Of a DNA stretch of 64,000 nucleotides, positions 60,891 to 64,000 are shown one piece after another. Where the stretch lies: NCBI GenBank assembly GCA_013396995.1, contig VWZP01010715.1, positions 62,001-126,000 of the forward strand. Direction: 5' to 3'. Position 1 is the first letter of the stretch. Every line of letters begins with the position of its first letter. This DNA is from Dicaeum eximium (Eukaryota; Chordata; Aves; Passeriformes; Dicaeidae). The notes beneath the pieces were generated by a model. That model ran no database searches. It saw only the letters and a program-made list of their open reading frames with translations, and was not told where the DNA came from. The translations under genes and the position numbers were made by a program.

Positions 60891-63800
60891 CTTTACTCTT
60901 ATTCTTTGCTGTAATGAATCTGAATAAGAATTTTATTCAGGGCTCAGTTAGTAAATGAAACATAAGCTGAGCATAACTCACACAACTCTTTTGACTCATG
61001 TATGTTCTGAAAGTAGTGTATTATGTTTCATCCTCACACAGATGAATTCTGAACATCTTCCATACAGTCTGTCTCCACACCTTTTCACAGGAAGCACATT
61101 GCCTCAGAATGATGGGAAATATTAAAGAGAGATGCTGAGGAAACAGACTTCCCTCTGAGCTACACACTGAAGAGTTAAGATGCCCCAGAAAATAAAGTGC
61201 CCCAGGTCTCCTCAAGAGAGAATGAGAACAAGAAGAAAACTCAAGTAGTCCTCTATTCTGTACAATGGTGACATATTATTTTGGATTTCAATAAATATTT
61301 CCAAATCAAGAGTTTTTATGCTGGTGTTGAATTATCAGCTTCTGGGTGTTACCAAAGGAAAGAGGTGTGCTACATGTACCTTCGGTCTAATTACTAGGTA
61401 GCTCTTTCATTTTTATGGAAGAAATAGGAGTCACGAGGAATACCAAAAGAAGGGAAATCTTTGGATGCAGATAAACTTTGAAGACACCAGCTACAGAAAA
61501 CATACATATATTGCTAATGTTTTTAAACATTTCATCTCGAATTTGCTTTGAGGTTAAGATATTTGAGATTAGATGTTAGTTTGTAGGTAGTTACATGTGG
61601 GCTATCGGTCTTTATAGTTATATATAATACAAGACTGGGTTGCCTTGTTTCATTATTTTTCAAATATTTTCTTCTTTCTTTTGTCTTTTAATTCACTTTA
61701 ATTCATATTTATTTTTCTTCTTTTATCACTTTATTTTCTTACTTTTCTTTTTATCGTTTGTGAGTGGTTTTTTTCTTTTCTTCCCTCCTACATTATCAAC
61801 CAGGTGGCAGTCTTTCTGTTTCTTCTCTACATAGCACTTTCTGTCACCTAGTCTTCTTTTTATTTTCATGTCCATCATTGTCACCTAAAAGTTCTTACCA
61901 AAGATTAGAAAAAGGCATTTTGCTAAATTATTTCTGTGGGAAGAGTATGCAGCCATAAAATCATATAAAACTAATGTCTTTCCTAGATGTATTAGAAAAG
62001 CAGAGTTTGAATCCCATCTTTCTCACCCACAGAGAAAGCTGGAAGTCAGTATTCTCAAACTCAGGAAAGGCAGACACAACTTAAATCAGGAAAAAAGCAG
62101 CTAGAAAGCATGCAGTAAAGATTGAAACCACTTGCTGTAGCAGTACCAGGCTGAAACTCAAAAGATAGAAGCATCCCTTAAGTTCATTTTTTCCCTGCTG
62201 CAGTTGCCCCAGCTACAGATGAGGACCAACTTGTCTGAGCTGATAAGATCTGACAAGATCACAGTTTGCTGTGGAATAGCTTCAGGCTGCCATTTTTTTG
62301 TTGTTGCTGTATTTGCACAGGCTTGGAGAATGGTACAAAACCAATAGGGAAGAATGCAGTTCCTCTATTTAATGCTACAGACCTGTAGAGCTGGTTTCAA
62401 TGGCGGAATTAAATTGAATTTACTATGATATTCAAAAGTTAAATACAAATACATTATATTCTAACTATGAAGCTGTATATTTGGTATTTGTTCACTAGAT
62501 TTTCGGGTGGAATACAGAGGTGTATCCTGAGAGAAACAAAAAGGAAAGGACTGATTTACATCATCTGAGAACCTCAATGTCTGCCCCTAACTATAAAATC
62601 TCCCCTTAATGCCCTCATGAATGATTCCATGATGTAGAAAAAGAGTTCACAAGCTGTAATTAACTGGCAACTGTTCCTTTGAAGAGAATGTACTGCTTAC
62701 ATGCAAATAATTATTTTATTTCATTCATGACTGTCTTTTCATAAGATCTTCCATCTGGAAATGAAGATTTGGAATAATTTGTTCTAATTTTAGGTATGCT
62801 GTTTGGGCATATGATTCCTCTGGTGCCTTAACTCATGTACCTTTTGCACATAGTTTTTTTTATGTAGTGTATGGAATCAGAGTAATGTCTTCTCCTGGGT
62901 TTTAGTTTTTACTTTCCATTATGAGAAAATGAGCACTCAACTGATTATTTCTTCACCCTTTTTTTTCACACCATAATGACATGGTGAACAATGCAAAGTT
63001 ACACTGGTATTACAGAATCTAAGTTGCAGATATTTCATTATCTAACATGACATTCTTCATGACTGGGCATGGCTTGCCAAAAAGGGAGCACTAATTGAAA
63101 AGTGGTTTGCTCACACAGTGTCAAAAGTATAATTCATAAAGGTAACATTTAGTCAAAACAGACAGTAGAATGCCTCTGTCTTTGACTGAGCTGCATCAAG
63201 GCCACAACTAACTCAGTCCTGAAATGCACACAAAAAGACCTCTTTTTGTTTAATTTTCTTGACAGGAAGCTTGTATACTACAGTAAAAAATGTCTGTATG
63301 CCTCTGCACATGCGTACATATGTATATGATTGATTTCTTAAGGTCTTACCTTCAAATTTAGTAGAGAATGCTCTAGCAAGACCTAAAATTTAGCAGCTCT
63401 ATGATTTTAAATCTTCAAGGATCAACTCCTCTGTTTACAAATTGCCCTAAATATAGAAATTACTTTACATCTGTCTTTGTAACAGCTTATCTCTTATCTG
63501 AAACTGTTCTGATTTGTATCCTTTGTCCTTCATATTTAGTGTTTACTTGACTTCTATATTCAAGAATGGAAAGATATATTTCAGGTAAAGGACGTAGCAT
63601 CCCTTTGAAACAAAATATCTTGTGTTTCTGATCAGATAAAAATGAGTGCTCTTTTGAATGCTTGTGAAGGTTGAACAAATGTACAATACTGGAATAGGTT
63701 TCTGCTTGAAGGTCAGAGTCAGCATATAAAAGGCCTCTTGCTGATATATCAGCCACTCCCCTTCCTGGGTTCTGCTCAGAGCCTGATGTGTGCCTTCCCT

Positions 63801-64000
63801 TCAGAGCACCCACGCTCAAAACAATAGGGACATGCTGAGGGAAGTGATATTGTTACCCCACAGAGCTCTGGAGCAATTCAATGCAGGAAGTAGTCCCTTG
63901 GAAGTGATTGAAAGTAGTAAATGGGAAAAAGTTGTGAAGCTTCACGCTGTTGCTCCTCAGGACAATCACACATCCCTCGCCATCCTATTTGCAGATTTTT
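60891..64000. other. AT-rich interval with pyrimidine-rich tract
   Basis: A stretch of about 150 bp (61637-61790) is strongly T/C-biased on the plus strand. A consensus TATA-like TATAAAAGG lies at 63725-63733, without a clear downstream transcript. No gene or known repeat was found. Confidence 0.5.
63725..63733 (+). promoter_or_regulatory. TATA-box-like sequence (isolated)
   Basis: TATAAAAGG matches the core-promoter TATA consensus and is followed by a locally GC-richer stretch to about 63820. It could belong to an old LTR or be chance. Confidence 0.15.

Noticed and set aside
1..64000. CRISPR arrays, toxin-antitoxin, phage or operon-like systems
   Set aside because: The window is vertebrate nuclear DNA. 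The repeats are microsatellites or retroelements, and no bacterial gene organisation exists.

Overview
This window looks like intergenic or deep-intronic nuclear DNA from a bird. The evidence is five or six truncated CR1 retrotransposon fragments, several in the typical avian 3'-end form (a 'CCTTCCAAC' stretch followed by an ATTCTATGATT-type tail), and several copies of a long-terminal-repeat family common in avian genomes. I recognise no mammalian Alu, B1 or L1 element. The sequence is strongly AT-rich, as in gene-poor parts of avian macrochromosomes. I see no complete protein-coding gene, rRNA, tRNA, CRISPR array or bacterial-type operon. I cannot name the species or the flanking genes.

Layout. 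1-5.8 kb: AT-rich DNA with one LTR-like block (about 3.15-3.50 kb). 5.8-16.2 kb: two minus-strand CR1 tails, a (TTTGG)n microsatellite, an inverted pair of AP-1 sites at 8.65 kb, and the best small exon candidate, 79 bp on the minus strand at 13.4 kb with strong splice signals on both sides. 20.4-23.6 kb: two LTRs of one family in opposite orientation. 29.3-29.6 kb: a compound GATATA/GATA microsatellite interrupted by a 27-N assembly gap. 35.5-41.2 kb: two plus-strand CR1 tails with small splice-bounded candidates between them. 43.6-46.3 kb: a second inverted pair of LTRs, the first a solo LTR with a perfect 5-bp target duplication. 50.5-50.85 kb: a more diverged LTR-like segment. 56.0 kb: a minus-strand CR1 piece. 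58.26-58.49 kb: an isolated CpG-dense island holding six copies of a 15-bp minisatellite, followed by about 400 bp with scattered CpGs that may be a conserved non-coding element. 59.7-60.85 kb: the longest CR1 fragment, with decayed reverse-transcriptase sequence and a (CT)n tail.

Almost all open frames in the window are chance openings, repeat translations or CpG-island artefacts. The points most worth following are the 58.3 kb CpG/minisatellite island with its flank, the exon candidates at 13.4, 38.3 and 40.5 kb, and the inverted LTR pairs. I do not see a convincing new biological system here.
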